Notes: generated by a model not told the origin, from the letters alone. 64,000 bases of DNA from Chryseobacterium flavum (GCF_003385595.1 NZ_QNUE01000010.1:86228-150227); one strand, 5' to 3'; positions 51,082 through 60,756 are shown, numbered from the stretch's first letter. Program-made: numbers and translations.

Positions 51082-51783
51082 CTAAAGTTCCAATGAAGGT
51101 TTATAGGTCCTGCCTATCGGAAGTTTTTTACCGTTGACCTGAACCATATTGGCGGATTTTATTTCAATTTTAGACCTGGAAACAATATATGATTTATGGA
51201 TGCGGGTAAAAATTTTGGAATTCAGGCTAGCTTCTATTTTACTGATAGGCATTTTAAAGGTGAAGGTCTCAGATTTTGTATGAATATTGATATATTCTCT
51301 TAAACTTTCGATGAAAAAGATATCATGTAAGATAATTTTGACCTGTTTTTTGCCACTGCTGATGTAAATATAATCACGGTCTGCCAGTTCCAGTAAAGCA
51401 TCTTCAGCCTGTATCAAATGTTTGAACTTTCCAATAGCCGTAAGAAATCTGTCATAAGGAATGGGCTTCATCAGGTAATCTGCAATATCCAGTTCATATC
51501 CTTCTACAGCATACTGATGATAAGCTGTTGTAACAATCACAAATGGAGGATTTTTCAATTTCCTTAAAAAATCAAACCCTTTAACCACAGGTAAATGAAG
51601 GTCTAAAAACATGAGATCTACATCATGAATACTCAGAAGATTACTTGCATGTACGGCATCAGCACATTTTCCTACCAGGTTCAGTTCTTCATCACGGGAA
51701 ACAAAGCTTTCCAGGATTTCTGCAGCAATAGGTTCGTCTTCTACAATAATGCAGTTGTACTTTTTAGGAGTTGAATGTATCAT
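51082..51783 (-). CDS. LytTR-family response regulator
   Basis: This 233-residue regulator has an N-terminal receiver domain (IIVEDEPIAAEIL; the phosphorylated aspartate in LMFLDLHLP) and a C-terminal LytTR DNA-binding domain (ISSGKKQVKIILHDIFFIES, then FTRIHKSYIVSRSKI). It overlaps the histidine-kinase gene by 20 bp, so the pair is translationally linked. The SusC gene lies about 110 bp downstream on the same strand, which makes control of SusCD plausible. Confidence 0.93.
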   Translation of the reverse strand: MIHSTPKKYNCIIVEDEPIAAEILESFVSRDEELNLVGKCADAVHASNLLSIHDVDLMFLDLHLPVVKGFDFLRKLKNPPFVIVTTAYHQYAVEGYELDIADYLMKPIPYDRFLTAIGKFKHLIQAEDALLELADRDYIYISSGKKQVKIILHDIFFIESLREYINIHTKSETFTFKMPISKIEASLNSKIFTRIHKSYIVSRSKIEIKSANMVQVNGKKLPIGRTYKPSLEL

Positions 51784-52849
51784 GGAAATTAATGGTTAGT
51801 TTTACAATATATTTGTCGCTTTTATCTTCCACAGTAAGAATGTGCTCCGGATACAAAAGCTCAAGCTGTCTGCGGATATTTCTTAGTCCTATTTTGGTAG
51901 AATCCTGATGGGCTTTCCCTTCCTTGGAGTTTTCAATGGAATAAAAAAGAATTTGATCTTTCAGCTGGATATCAATATTGATATATGTATTTCCAAGACT
52001 TTCAGAAACGCCGTGTTTGAAAGCGTTTTCAACAAACTGAATCAGTATAAGCGGAGAAATTTCCTGAGAGGGATTATCAATATTTTCATGAAACTGAACA
52101 GTAAGATTATGATGACGGATCTTCTGGATCTGAATAAAATCTTTAATATTTTCAATATCTTTTGCAAGGGAAATATTCTTTTCGGCCGCTTCATAAATAT
52201 TGTACCGCATGACTTTTGAAAGCTGCAGAATAACATCAGGTGTCTCATCTGCTTTTTTTAAGGCCATTCCGTAAATATTATTAAGCGTATTGAAAAGAAA
52301 ATGCGGATTGATCTGGGCTTTTAACATACTGAGTTCCTGGTCAAGCTTTTCTGATTTCAATTGTGAAATTTGCTCTTTGAGGATATTTTTCTGCCGTGTG
52401 ATCTCTATACCAAAGATGAGCCCTGTCATAAAAATCAAATCCATAAATGAGTTGAACGCTACCAGCCCGTTCATGTAGCCGGATGGTTGCCTTCCGTCCA
52501 GGGTTTCCATAATACCATAGATATGCGGATAAATCAGATAATGGGTATAAAACCTGTGGACCAGTACTGCTGCGAATACAATAATACTACATAGAATATA
52601 TTTAAATACTCTCTTGAGATGTACCTTTTCATACACAAACAATAAAGAATAAGCTAATGGGATTTTAACCAGAAAATAAACCAGTTCAAGAGCAAGACTG
52701 TTTTGGAGTCTCAGCTGCCATTTGAAATCAGGAAACTGGAATCTCGACCAGTAAAAATCAAGATATACCTCCAGAATATAATATAATATCCAGAAGGCCA
52801 GGTGAATCTGTAACTTAGACCTTTTGCTTGATTTCAAATCCTTTATCAT
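51764..52849 (-). CDS. Sensor histidine kinase (LytS/YehU-like)
   Basis: This 361-residue sensor has four hydrophobic segments in its first 160 residues (ILYYILEVYLDFYW, VLVHRFYTHYLIY and others), then the His_kinase motif with the phosphorylated histidine in QINPHFLFNTLNNIYG and the HATPase block LILIQFVENAFKHGVS. There is no long periplasmic domain, so it may sense a signal within the membrane. Its partner is the overlapping LytTR regulator. Confidence 0.93.
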   Translation of the reverse strand: MIKDLKSSKRSKLQIHLAFWILYYILEVYLDFYWSRFQFPDFKWQLRLQNSLALELVYFLVKIPLAYSLLFVYEKVHLKRVFKYILCSIIVFAAVLVHRFYTHYLIYPHIYGIMETLDGRQPSGYMNGLVAFNSFMDLIFMTGLIFGIEITRQKNILKEQISQLKSEKLDQELSMLKAQINPHFLFNTLNNIYGMALKKADETPDVILQLSKVMRYNIYEAAEKNISLAKDIENIKDFIQIQKIRHHNLTVQFHENIDNPSQEISPLILIQFVENAFKHGVSESLGNTYINIDIQLKDQILFYSIENSKEGKAHQDSTKIGLRNIRRQLELLYPEHILTVEDKSDKYIVKLTINFHDTFNS

Positions 52850-53020
52850 TTTAATACAAAGTAATATTGTTCAGCCAAATATAAAAATATTCAGTCTACG
52901 AAATCAGTGCAGACGTCTACAAACTGCTTATTTTTTACCCATCAGGGAAATAGAGCTCCAGGAAGTAAATAGACAGATAATTTATAAAATTCTATCAATA
53001 ACATACTCTATTTGAATGGT

Positions 53021-53425
53021 TCAGGCAGCACCCCTATCAGCCTTAACCGCTTTTCCAAATCGTATTCCGGGATAGATAAGATTGAAAAAACCAAAGATCA
53101 GCAGAACATTAAATTCTATCCCGTTACTGCCTCCGCCTACCACAAACCACCCATTCTGCCAATGGACATAGTAGATGCCGAAAGCAAAAATCAAAATGTT
53201 CAGTATCGCAACGGGCCTGATACATTTATCAATCCAGATTAAAGGTACTGAAACAAGGTGAGTCAGTTTAACTGCCCACGCGAGGTATAACCCAAACGGG
53301 CTGAAACCTATCGTATCCAGATACTGAAGTCCAAAATTATTTACATCCCCACTGGAAATAGAGATTACACTATGCATCAGTAAAATAACTGACAACACAA
53401 AACGGAGGAAGAAATTCTTTTTCAT
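53021..53425 (-). CDS. DoxX-family membrane protein
   Basis: This 134-residue protein has four hydrophobic helices and the DoxX-like segments RFVLSVILLMHSVISI, SPFGLYLAWAVKLTHLVS and NVLLIFGFFNLIYPG. The ATG at 53425 (MKKNFFLRF) is preferred over one 9 codons upstream, since the family starts with a short basic end before the first helix. It stands alone upstream of a long non-coding gap. Function is unknown beyond the family's link to redox and quinone biology. Confidence 0.82.
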   Translation of the reverse strand: MKKNFFLRFVLSVILLMHSVISISSGDVNNFGLQYLDTIGFSPFGLYLAWAVKLTHLVSVPLIWIDKCIRPVAILNILIFAFGIYYVHWQNGWFVVGGGSNGIEFNVLLIFGFFNLIYPGIRFGKAVKADRGAA

Positions 53426-53507
53426 AAGACTAAAGTATAAACAGGAAAACAATCCTGTTAAATACTGTATATCAACAACTTTTAACTATAGATGAATGCA
53501 AACAAAA

Positions 53508-53531
53508 AGAGCAGTAATGGATTACTGCTCT
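53508..53531 (-). terminator. Terminator of TlpA/rhodanese operon
   Basis: AGAGCAGTAAT and ATTACTGCTCT are an 11-bp inverted repeat with a 2-base centre. On the - strand the stem is followed by TTTTTGTTT. Confidence 0.8.
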
Positions 53532-53552
53532 CTGAATATATGGGATTGTGTC

Positions 53553-54068
53553 TTAATTCTGATTGAGATGTTTTTTTAAAAACTCTTCCAGATCTTTGCC
53601 ATGAAGGTTTTTGGCTAAAATCACTCCTTTGCCGTCTATAATGACATTAAAAGGGAGTTCTTCAATTTCATAAGATCTGGCTACCGGGCTCTTCCAGAAT
53701 TTCAGATCACTTACCTGTATCCAGTTGATATTAAAACGGTCTATTGCTTTTTGCCAGCTTTCTTTATTTTTATCCAGAGAGACTCCCAGGATCTCAAATG
53801 TATTATTTTTTACCTGATCTGAATAAGTATTGTATATTGTTTTTAACTGAGGCTGTTCCTCCACACAAGGAGCGCACCAGGTAGCCCAGAAATCTATTAA
53901 TACGGTTTTACCTTTTAAAGTTGAAAGCGAAAAGGATGTTCCGTCTGCTTTAGGCATCATAATTTCCGGGGCCTGCTTTCCTACCTCTATGGTATGGGTC
54001 TGAGCAATTCCGTAACCTGAAAAAATAATCAGGAACAGTAAAATAATGTTGGTCTTCATATTAATCAT
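53553..54068 (-). CDS. TlpA-like thioredoxin-fold protein
   Basis: This protein of 171 residues (168 if it starts at 54059, MKTNIILLF) has a signal peptide (ILLFLIIFSGYGIAQ) and an AhpC/TSA-redoxin domain with the active site WCAPC (FWATWCAPCVEEQPQ). The region after it (LGVSLDKNKESWQKAI) and the cis-proline segment (IEELPFNVIID) are TlpA-like. It should act in the periplasm as a disulfide reductant. The start codon overlaps the stop of the rhodanese gene (ATGATTAA). Confidence 0.9.
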   Translation of the reverse strand: MINMKTNIILLFLIIFSGYGIAQTHTIEVGKQAPEIMMPKADGTSFSLSTLKGKTVLIDFWATWCAPCVEEQPQLKTIYNTYSDQVKNNTFEILGVSLDKNKESWQKAIDRFNINWIQVSDLKFWKSPVARSYEIEELPFNVIIDGKGVILAKNLHGKDLEEFLKKHLNQN

Positions 54069-54504
54069 TTGTAGGATAATCTTTATCCAGCCAATCGGTT
54101 TTTATATTTTTGGGAAGATTCAGAAGTTTAGCATTTTTGAAGCCCATTTCCATTAATAATCCAAATGCCGGACGAATATTGGGACATTTCACAAACGGAC
54201 AGCATCCGCAGTAGATGACAATTTCTTTATCTTTAGGAATCCCTTTAAGATAGCTTCTTAACTTTTCCAGATTTTGCGGCTCATGGGTTGGTCCTATATC
54301 TACGGAACCTTTGATAATTGCTTCCGGCCCTACTGAAATAATAAGCAGATCTTTTGTTTTCTGCTGTACAATTCTGGAAGCCAATAATGCCGGATCCATA
54401 AGCTGACTGTCTTTCCAGGGATCCTGCTTTTGCTGTGCCTGGCTGAAAACAGAGCAGACAAAGCATACCATAATGAACAAATACTTCATACTTCTATTTT
54501 TCAC
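54061..54504 (-). CDS. Secreted rhodanese-like protein with CGCC active site
   Basis: This 147-residue protein has a signal peptide (LFIMVCFVCSVFSQAQ) and a rhodanese-like core. The active-site loop is YCGCCPFVKCPNIRPAF, so three cysteines follow the strand in place of a single catalytic cysteine, and a fourth is in KCP. It is probably a periplasmic sulfur-transfer or redox protein acting with the overlapping TlpA-like protein. It is not the usual cytoplasmic rhodanese. Confidence 0.82.
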   Translation of the reverse strand: MKNRSMKYLFIMVCFVCSVFSQAQQKQDPWKDSQLMDPALLASRIVQQKTKDLLIISVGPEAIIKGSVDIGPTHEPQNLEKLRSYLKGIPKDKEIVIYCGCCPFVKCPNIRPAFGLLMEMGFKNAKLLNLPKNIKTDWLDKDYPTND

Positions 54505-54674
54505 AAAGATAAAAATGTTTACCGATCTGATGTAATCAGAACAAAGAAGTTGTAAATTCCTTTAGTCCTGCTGACAGAACGGAGCACATAATATTTCCGG
54601 TTTTGCATGTCTTGTAAAGAGTAAATATTTTATACATTTATGTAAAGTATTGTTTAATAAAAATACCCTTTGAA

Positions 54675-56336
54675 ATGGAAGATAATTTCCAACCTGATGC
54701 GATTATTATCGGAGCCGGACTGGCAGGTCTTACCGCTGCTATGGAAATAACCAATGCCGGAAAAAAAGTGCTTTTACTCGACCAGGAAACCGAAGAGAAT
54801 ATAGGCGGTCAGGCATTCTGGTCATTCGGAGGTCTTTTTCTGGTCAATTCACCCCAGCAACGGAGAGTTGGCATCAAAGATTCATATGAGCTGGCTTTAC
54901 AGGACTGGAAAGGAACTGCCGGATTTGATCGTAAGGAAGATTATTGGCCCCGGAAGTGGGCAGAAGCGTACCTCAAATTTGCTGCGGGTGAAAAATACAA
55001 CTACATTTCCCGATTAGGAATTAAGCTTATGTTTATGGTAGGCTGGGCTGAACGTGGCGACGGCTCTGCAATGGGCCATGGAAATTCAGTTCCCCGCTTT
55101 CATGTAAGCTGGGGCACAGGAACAGGAGTGGTAAAACCTTTTGTAGAAAAAGCTTATCAGGCCAGGGAAAAGGGGCTTTTGAAAATGAAATTCAGACACA
55201 GAGTAGCTGAATTGGTTGTAGAAAACGGAAAGGTAAAAGGTACTAAAGGAGATATCCTGGAAGAGGATCATAAAGAACGAGGAATAGCAACAAACAGAAA
55301 TATAATTTCGCAGTTTGAATATCATGCACCCCATATTATTGTTGCTTCAGGAGGTATTGGGGCCAATCATAACCTGGTGCGGGAGAACTGGCCTGAAAGG
55401 CTCGGACGAGCTCCTGAAAATATGGTGTGTGGAGTTCCGGATTACGTGGACGGAAAAATGATAGCAATCTCAGAAAAAGCAGGAGCTCATATTATTAACC
55501 GCGATAGGATGTGGCATTATACGGAGGGAATACAAAACTGGAATCCCATCTGGAGCAATCATGGAATCCGGATATTACCAGGCCCCTCTTCTTTATGGTT
55601 TGATGCTCTCGGCAACCGGCTTCCGGCACCTTTTCTTCCGGGGTTTGATACTTTAGGGACTTTAAAATATATACAGGATACGGGATATTCCTATTCCTGG
55701 TTTATTCTGACACAGAAAATTATCAGGAAAGAATTTGCCCTTTCCGGTTCTGAACAGAACCCGGACATTACCAATAAAGATTATCCTCTTTTTCTGAAAA
55801 GAATTTTTGGAAAAAAAGCTCCCGGACCGGTAGAAGACTTTAAAGAACACGGAAAAGATTTTATTGTCTCGGATCATCTGAAAGATTTAGTAGACAGGAT
55901 GAATCAGCTGTCCGGAGATCATCTTCTGGATTATGAAAAAATAAAGTCACAGATAGAAGCCAGAGACAGAGAGCTGAATAATAAATTTTCAAAAGATACC
56001 CAGGTTAATTATATCCGGAATACCCGGAACTATTTAGGAGATAAACTGGGACGTGTTGCTACGCCTCATAAAATTTTATCACCAGAAAACGGGCCTTTGA
56101 TTGCTGTACGCCTTAATATTCTTACCCGTAAAACATTAGGAGGGATTAAAACTAATCTGAACAGCCAGGTTCTAAGGGAAGATGAAAGTGTTATTGAAGG
56201 ACTGTTTGCCGCAGGAGAAGTAGCAGGGTTTGGTGGTGGCGGAATGCATGGATACCGCGCGCTGGAAGGTACATTTCTTGGAGGCTGCATTTTCTCAGGA
56301 ATGAAAGCCGGCCAGTATATTGCCGGACTTAAATAA
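54675..56336 (+). CDS. FAD-binding dehydrogenase (KsdD/fumarate reductase-like)
   Basis: This 553-residue flavoprotein starts with a Rossmann FAD motif (IIIGAGLAGLTAAMEI), continues with GGQAFWSFGGLFLVNSPQQ and ends with the FAD-binding GLFAAGEVAGFGGGGMHGY segment. It belongs to the FAD_binding_2 group related to ketosteroid dehydrogenases and fumarate reductase flavoproteins, but the typical fumarate-reductase partner proteins are absent. The substrate is unknown. An SDR gene follows 9 bp later, so the two may act in sequence. Confidence 0.9.
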   Translation: MEDNFQPDAIIIGAGLAGLTAAMEITNAGKKVLLLDQETEENIGGQAFWSFGGLFLVNSPQQRRVGIKDSYELALQDWKGTAGFDRKEDYWPRKWAEAYLKFAAGEKYNYISRLGIKLMFMVGWAERGDGSAMGHGNSVPRFHVSWGTGTGVVKPFVEKAYQAREKGLLKMKFRHRVAELVVENGKVKGTKGDILEEDHKERGIATNRNIISQFEYHAPHIIVASGGIGANHNLVRENWPERLGRAPENMVCGVPDYVDGKMIAISEKAGAHIINRDRMWHYTEGIQNWNPIWSNHGIRILPGPSSLWFDALGNRLPAPFLPGFDTLGTLKYIQDTGYSYSWFILTQKIIRKEFALSGSEQNPDITNKDYPLFLKRIFGKKAPGPVEDFKEHGKDFIVSDHLKDLVDRMNQLSGDHLLDYEKIKSQIEARDRELNNKFSKDTQVNYIRNTRNYLGDKLGRVATPHKILSPENGPLIAVRLNILTRKTLGGIKTNLNSQVLREDESVIEGLFAAGEVAGFGGGGMHGYRALEGTFLGGCIFSGMKAGQYIAGLK

Positions 56337-56345
56337 AAAAATACT

Positions 56346-57152
56346 ATGATGAACAGCTATTTTAATGATAAAGTGATCTGGATAACAGGAGCATCATCCG
56401 GAATTGGTGAAGCTTTAGTTAAAGAGCTTGCAGTAAGCACAAATGCAAAAATTATCCTTTCTTCCCGCAACAAGGACCAACTAGAAAAGGTGGCTGAAAA
56501 AGCAGGCCTCTCAGATAACCGGTATGCTGTACTTCCTTTGGATCTGATGAATTATAAAGAAATGACCTCAACTGCCGGTAAAGCAATAGAGCAATTTGGT
56601 AAAATTGATATCCTTATTAATAACGCCGGTCTGTCTCAGCGTTCTTTAGCTATGGAAACCAACATTGAAGTAGATAAACGGTTAATGGATATTGATTACA
56701 TTGGAACCGTTGCACTTACGAAGGCCATAATTCCTTTCATGATAAAAAATGGTGGCGGTCATATTGCCGTTGTTTCCAGTCTTATGGGGCTGTTCGGTGC
56801 ACCGATGCGCAGCGGATATGCCGCTGCCAAACATGCACTGCATGGTTTTTTTGACTCTTTAAGAGCAGAACTATTTGATAAAAATATTAAGGTAACCATC
56901 ATTTGTCCGGGATTTATACAAACCAATATTTCTATACATGCTGTTACTGGTGATGGTTCATTGCAGGGAACAATGGATGATGCAACCCGTAAAGGAATGC
57001 CCGCAGACCTGTTTGCAAAAAAAATGCTTACTGCCATTGGAAAATGCAGAAACCAAAAATCAATTGGAGGTAAAGAAGTAATAGGTGTCTATCTTAAAAG
57101 ATTTTTTCCGGCTCTTCTCACAAAAATAGTTCGTAAAGCAAAAGTAGTTTAG
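56346..57152 (+). CDS. Short-chain dehydrogenase/reductase
   Basis: This 268-residue SDR (265 if starting at the second ATG) has the cofactor motif TGASSGIG, the NNAG strand (ILINNAGLSQRS), the catalytic serine in VVSSLMG and the Y-x3-K pair in YAAAKHALHGF. The length and fold are those of the classical family. The substrate is unknown. It is probably in one transcript with the FAD dehydrogenase and is followed by a terminator shared with the convergent aldo/keto reductase. Confidence 0.9.
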   Translation: MMNSYFNDKVIWITGASSGIGEALVKELAVSTNAKIILSSRNKDQLEKVAEKAGLSDNRYAVLPLDLMNYKEMTSTAGKAIEQFGKIDILINNAGLSQRSLAMETNIEVDKRLMDIDYIGTVALTKAIIPFMIKNGGGHIAVVSSLMGLFGAPMRSGYAAAKHALHGFFDSLRAELFDKNIKVTIICPGFIQTNISIHAVTGDGSLQGTMDDATRKGMPADLFAKKMLTAIGKCRNQKSIGGKEVIGVYLKRFFPALLTKIVRKAKVV

Positions 57153-57187
57153 CTGCTGTATTATTAACAGCCAGACTTTTCCATAAC

Positions 57188-57226
57188 ATAAAAGATCACC
57201 ATCCGACCTGAATGATGATCTTTTAT
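57188..57226. terminator. Bidirectional terminator between SDR and aldo/keto reductase
   Basis: ATAAAAGATCA and TGATCTTTTAT form an 11-bp stem around a 17-base centre that itself contains CAT/ATG pairing. It has a T-tract on both strands. Confidence 0.8.
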
Positions 57227-57251
57227 AATGAAGTAAAAGGCGTAATTCATT

Positions 57252-58247
57252 TTACCTGTAATCAGGTGTTTGCGCCTTTTCATAGATCAGACCTTCAGCT
57301 TTAAGTTCATTCCAGAAATCAGGAGGAATCACTGTATTAAGCCCTTCCACATTATCCCGGACCTGTTCCGGCTTACCGGCTCCCGGAATGATGGATGCAA
57401 ATTCATCCGCTGCAAGAACAAACTGAAGCGCAGCATGCACAATATCAGTATCATATTTCTTTGCAATTTTCCTCATTCGTTCCCGCTTCTCTTCCATTCC
57501 TTTAGGAATAACTTCTTTATAGTTATACCGTTCCCTTCCCGCTATATATCCTGAATTATATCCTGCTCCGGAAACCAGTTTAACACCAGCTTTTTTAACA
57601 GCCGGAAGAAGACGGTCTGCGGCATCTTCATGATCCAGGATAGAATACTGTGTAGCAGACAGGCAGATATCCGGATCTGCAGATTCAATACAGTCCAGGA
57701 TAGGTTCAATCTTATTTACTCCCATTCCCCATGCTTTAATGACCCCCTGGTCCCGGAGCTCGGAGAGCACTTTAAAAGCTCCTTTTTTCGCCTGATCCAG
57801 AAAATAGGGATAACGGTCTCCTACCTGGTCCTCAGAAAGATCATGAATGTAGACAATATCAATATGGTCCAGCCCTGTTCTCTTCAAACTGTCTTCAATA
57901 GATTTTTTTACGGCATCAGCAGTATAATCGTGCCTGAAATCATAGTTTAAAGGATTTTTCCACATGGTTGGTGGCACTTCAGATTCAGGGACCTCAGTAA
58001 ACAACCTTCCTACTTTGGTTGAAAATACAAAGCCATTCCTGTCCTGATTTTTCAGAAAATTCCCAAATCTCCTTTCACTCTTTGTCAGTCCGTACCAGGG
58101 AGAGGTATCATAATATCTGATCCCTGCATCCCATGCTGTCTGAAGTATATCAAAGGCCTGCTCATCGGTAATGTTTTCAAAAGCAGTTCCTATTGCTACC
58201 CCGCCTAATCCTAACCGGTGCTTTTCTGTAAGAATGTCTGTTTTCAT
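57252..58247 (-). CDS. Aldo/keto reductase (D-threo-aldose dehydrogenase-like)
   Basis: This 331-residue AKR has the tetrad residues Asp and Tyr in YYDTSPWYGLTKSE, Lys in FSTKVG and His in IVYIHDLSED. The GLGGVAIGTAF start and the IPGAGKPEQVRDNVEGL cofactor segment are of the D-threo-aldose/L-fucose dehydrogenase and pyridoxal-4-dehydrogenase subgroup. It is likely an NAD(P)-dependent sugar or aldehyde dehydrogenase. It stands alone on the - strand and is divergent from ndh. Confidence 0.88.
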   Translation of the reverse strand: MKTDILTEKHRLGLGGVAIGTAFENITDEQAFDILQTAWDAGIRYYDTSPWYGLTKSERRFGNFLKNQDRNGFVFSTKVGRLFTEVPESEVPPTMWKNPLNYDFRHDYTADAVKKSIEDSLKRTGLDHIDIVYIHDLSEDQVGDRYPYFLDQAKKGAFKVLSELRDQGVIKAWGMGVNKIEPILDCIESADPDICLSATQYSILDHEDAADRLLPAVKKAGVKLVSGAGYNSGYIAGRERYNYKEVIPKGMEEKRERMRKIAKKYDTDIVHAALQFVLAADEFASIIPGAGKPEQVRDNVEGLNTVIPPDFWNELKAEGLIYEKAQTPDYR

Positions 58248-58446
58248 ATTATAAAATCTTTATGGTGTTCATAAATAAGCAACAAACATCGTGCAGACCT
58301 GATCCGGTGAAGATGAAGAATACAGAATTACAAATCCATCTCAAGGAAAAATCTGTTTGTTTATATTATGTTAAATATTTGATTTTTTGTTCTTTTGGTC
58401 CTGTTCTTGAATGAAATACAATACATCACTTCAATATCCACTTAAT

Positions 58447-59742
58447 ATGAAAAAACATATTCTAGTCGTAGGAGGAGGATTTGCCGGTATTAACTTTATC
58501 AAGTCCCTCAAGAACGATAAAAGGTTCAGAATTACCCTGGTAGATAAAAATAACTATCACTTTTTTCCACCGCTGATTTACCAGGTGGCAACTTCTTTCA
58601 TAGAAGCATCAAATATCAGCTATCCTTTCAGGAAACTATTTTCTGAGAATAAAAATGTAAATTTTCATATGGGGAGTCTGATCAGGGTAAATCCTGAGAA
58701 GAAAACGATAGAAACAGACACAGGCACGCTTAGCTATGATTATCTGGTTCTGGCCCTGGGCACAGAGTCTAATTTCTTCGGGATGGAGAATGTAAGGAAG
58801 TATGCCTTACCAATGAAGAATATAGATGAAGCTCTTTATCTGAGGAATCATATATTATTAACCCTTGAAGAGGCAGCCAGAAATAAAGATATAAAAGAAG
58901 CAGAAAAATTACAGAATATTGTGATTGCAGGAGGCGGTCCTACCGGAGTTGAACTTGCAGGAATGCTTGCTGAAATGGGACGTTATGTTGCCCAGAAAGA
59001 ATATCCGGAAATTAAATTTAGCCTGTCCAGCATCTACCTGATTGATGCTCTTCCTTCCCTCCTTTCTCCTATGAGCAAGCTGGCACAGCAAACAGCTTAT
59101 GAAAAACTGAAAGAACTGGGAGTTAAAATTCTTCTGAATGTTTCTGTAAAAGATTATGTAAACTGTAATGTGATCTTAAGTGACGGAAAATCAATAGCAA
59201 CGGAAACCCTGATCTGGACTTCCGGTGTCATTGGGAGGGAAATCCAGGGATTACCTGAAGAAAGTATCGGCAAAGGCAGACGGATATTGGTGGATGCCTA
59301 CAATACTGTAGCGGGAACAGGAAATATTTATGCTGTGGGAGATATTTGCCTGATGCTTTCAGAAGAAAAATATCCGAAAGGTCATCCACAGCTCGCTCAG
59401 GTTGCCATCCAGCAGGGAAAAAACCTGGCCGCAAACTTTAAACGGATAGAAGATGGTAAGGTGCTGGAGCCTTTTCATTATAATGATAAGGGAAGCATGG
59501 CTATTATCTCAAAATATAATGCTGTGGTGGACCTTCCGAAGTCTTCTTTTAAGGGCTTTGTCGCCTGGCTGACCTGGCTTTTTATTCATATTATTCCCCT
59601 TGTAGGATTTAAAAATAAAGTACAGCTGGCATTAGACTGGTTCCGGTTATTTATTACCAATAACCCTTCTATCAGGCTTATTCTTATGCCTAAACGAAAT
59701 ACGGGAGCAGACAGCTATCAGAGAAAATCAGAACGCACTTAA
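58447..59742 (+). CDS. ndh: Type II NADH:quinone oxidoreductase
   Basis: This 431-residue flavoprotein has the FAD motif VVGGGFAGINF, the NADH motif IVIAGGGPTGVELAGML, and the second FAD contact near IYAVGDICLM. Near the C-terminus the amphipathic and hydrophobic segments FVAWLTWLFIHIIPLVGF anchor it to the membrane. It transfers electrons from NADH to quinone without pumping protons. The ATG at 58447 (MKKHILVVGGGF) is preferred over one 12 codons upstream, whose extension does not resemble the family. Confidence 0.9.
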   Translation: MKKHILVVGGGFAGINFIKSLKNDKRFRITLVDKNNYHFFPPLIYQVATSFIEASNISYPFRKLFSENKNVNFHMGSLIRVNPEKKTIETDTGTLSYDYLVLALGTESNFFGMENVRKYALPMKNIDEALYLRNHILLTLEEAARNKDIKEAEKLQNIVIAGGGPTGVELAGMLAEMGRYVAQKEYPEIKFSLSSIYLIDALPSLLSPMSKLAQQTAYEKLKELGVKILLNVSVKDYVNCNVILSDGKSIATETLIWTSGVIGREIQGLPEESIGKGRRILVDAYNTVAGTGNIYAVGDICLMLSEEKYPKGHPQLAQVAIQQGKNLAANFKRIEDGKVLEPFHYNDKGSMAIISKYNAVVDLPKSSFKGFVAWLTWLFIHIIPLVGFKNKVQLALDWFRLFITNNPSIRLILMPKRNTGADSYQRKSERT

Positions 59743-59754
59743 ATCTATCATATT

Positions 59755-60756
59755 ATGAAAAATAGCAGAAAGCCTCCTTTTTTTGGAGAAACAGTTGTCA
59801 TTACCGGCGCTTCCAGCGGGATTGGTAAGGCTACAGCGGAAGCATTTGCAGAACAAGGTGCAGACCTTGTCCTGGCAGCACGGGGTGAAGAAGCACTTAA
59901 AGAGACAGCAGAGATATGCAGGAAACTGGGTGCTACAGTGATTGCTGTACCTACGGATACTTCTGTTGCTGAAGAAGTGCAGAATCTCGTTAAAGAAGCC
60001 CTTGAGTTTAGTGGTAAAATTGATTATTGGGTAAACAATGCGGGAGTTCTGGCTTTTGGAAAATTTGAGGAAATTCCTGTAGACGTGACCGATCAGATTG
60101 TTAAAACCAATCTTTTGGGATACATGCACGCTGCACATGCTGTACTTCCGGTTTTTAAAAAACAGAAAAAAGGAGTTTTGCTGAATAACATTTCTATTGG
60201 CGGATGGATGCCGGCTCCTTACGGAACAGCATATACTGCTTCAAAATATGGAGTACGCGGAATGGTGGAAACCTTACAGGGTGAAGTATCAGATTATCCT
60301 GATATTCATATCTGTGCGCTGTATCCGGGATTCCAGAAATCTTCAGGAATAGAACATGCCGCTAATTATTCAGGAATAAAACTCAGTACACCTCCTCCTT
60401 CTTTTGATCCACGGAAACTGGCTGAATCAATTGTAGAGACAGCTAAAAACCCTGTAGAAGCCTCTTATCCGGACTGGTCTGCTGTTGTTTTTAAAAATCT
60501 ATATGAAATGTTTCCAAGTATGATCCGGTATGTTTCATCTGCCGGAATGCGGATGGTTTTCAGGAAAGCCAACAAAGACAAAAACAGTGATGGAAATATC
60601 CTGGACCCCTCTGCCGGAAATATGGGAATAGACGGAAAAGCTTTATTTTCGGTTTCTCCCAGACTGTTAAGCTGGACAAGTATAGGTCTTATGGGGATTG
60701 CTGCAGCTGGTCTATTGCTTTACAGAGGATCAAAAAAATCAGAGGGGATTTTATAA
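59755..60756 (+). CDS. Short-chain dehydrogenase/reductase with C-terminal membrane anchor
   Basis: This 333-residue SDR has TGASSGIG, the YWVNNAGVLAFG strand, NNISIGG and the catalytic pair in YTASKYGVRG. Unlike the classical 250-residue SDR, it continues for about 80 residues and ends in a single hydrophobic segment (SIGLMGIAAAGLLLY) with a short basic tail, so it is probably tethered to the inner membrane. It starts 12 bp after ndh. The substrate is unknown. Confidence 0.87.
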   Translation: MKNSRKPPFFGETVVITGASSGIGKATAEAFAEQGADLVLAARGEEALKETAEICRKLGATVIAVPTDTSVAEEVQNLVKEALEFSGKIDYWVNNAGVLAFGKFEEIPVDVTDQIVKTNLLGYMHAAHAVLPVFKKQKKGVLLNNISIGGWMPAPYGTAYTASKYGVRGMVETLQGEVSDYPDIHICALYPGFQKSSGIEHAANYSGIKLSTPPPSFDPRKLAESIVETAKNPVEASYPDWSAVVFKNLYEMFPSMIRYVSSAGMRMVFRKANKDKNSDGNILDPSAGNMGIDGKALFSVSPRLLSWTSIGLMGIAAAGLLLYRGSKKSEGIL

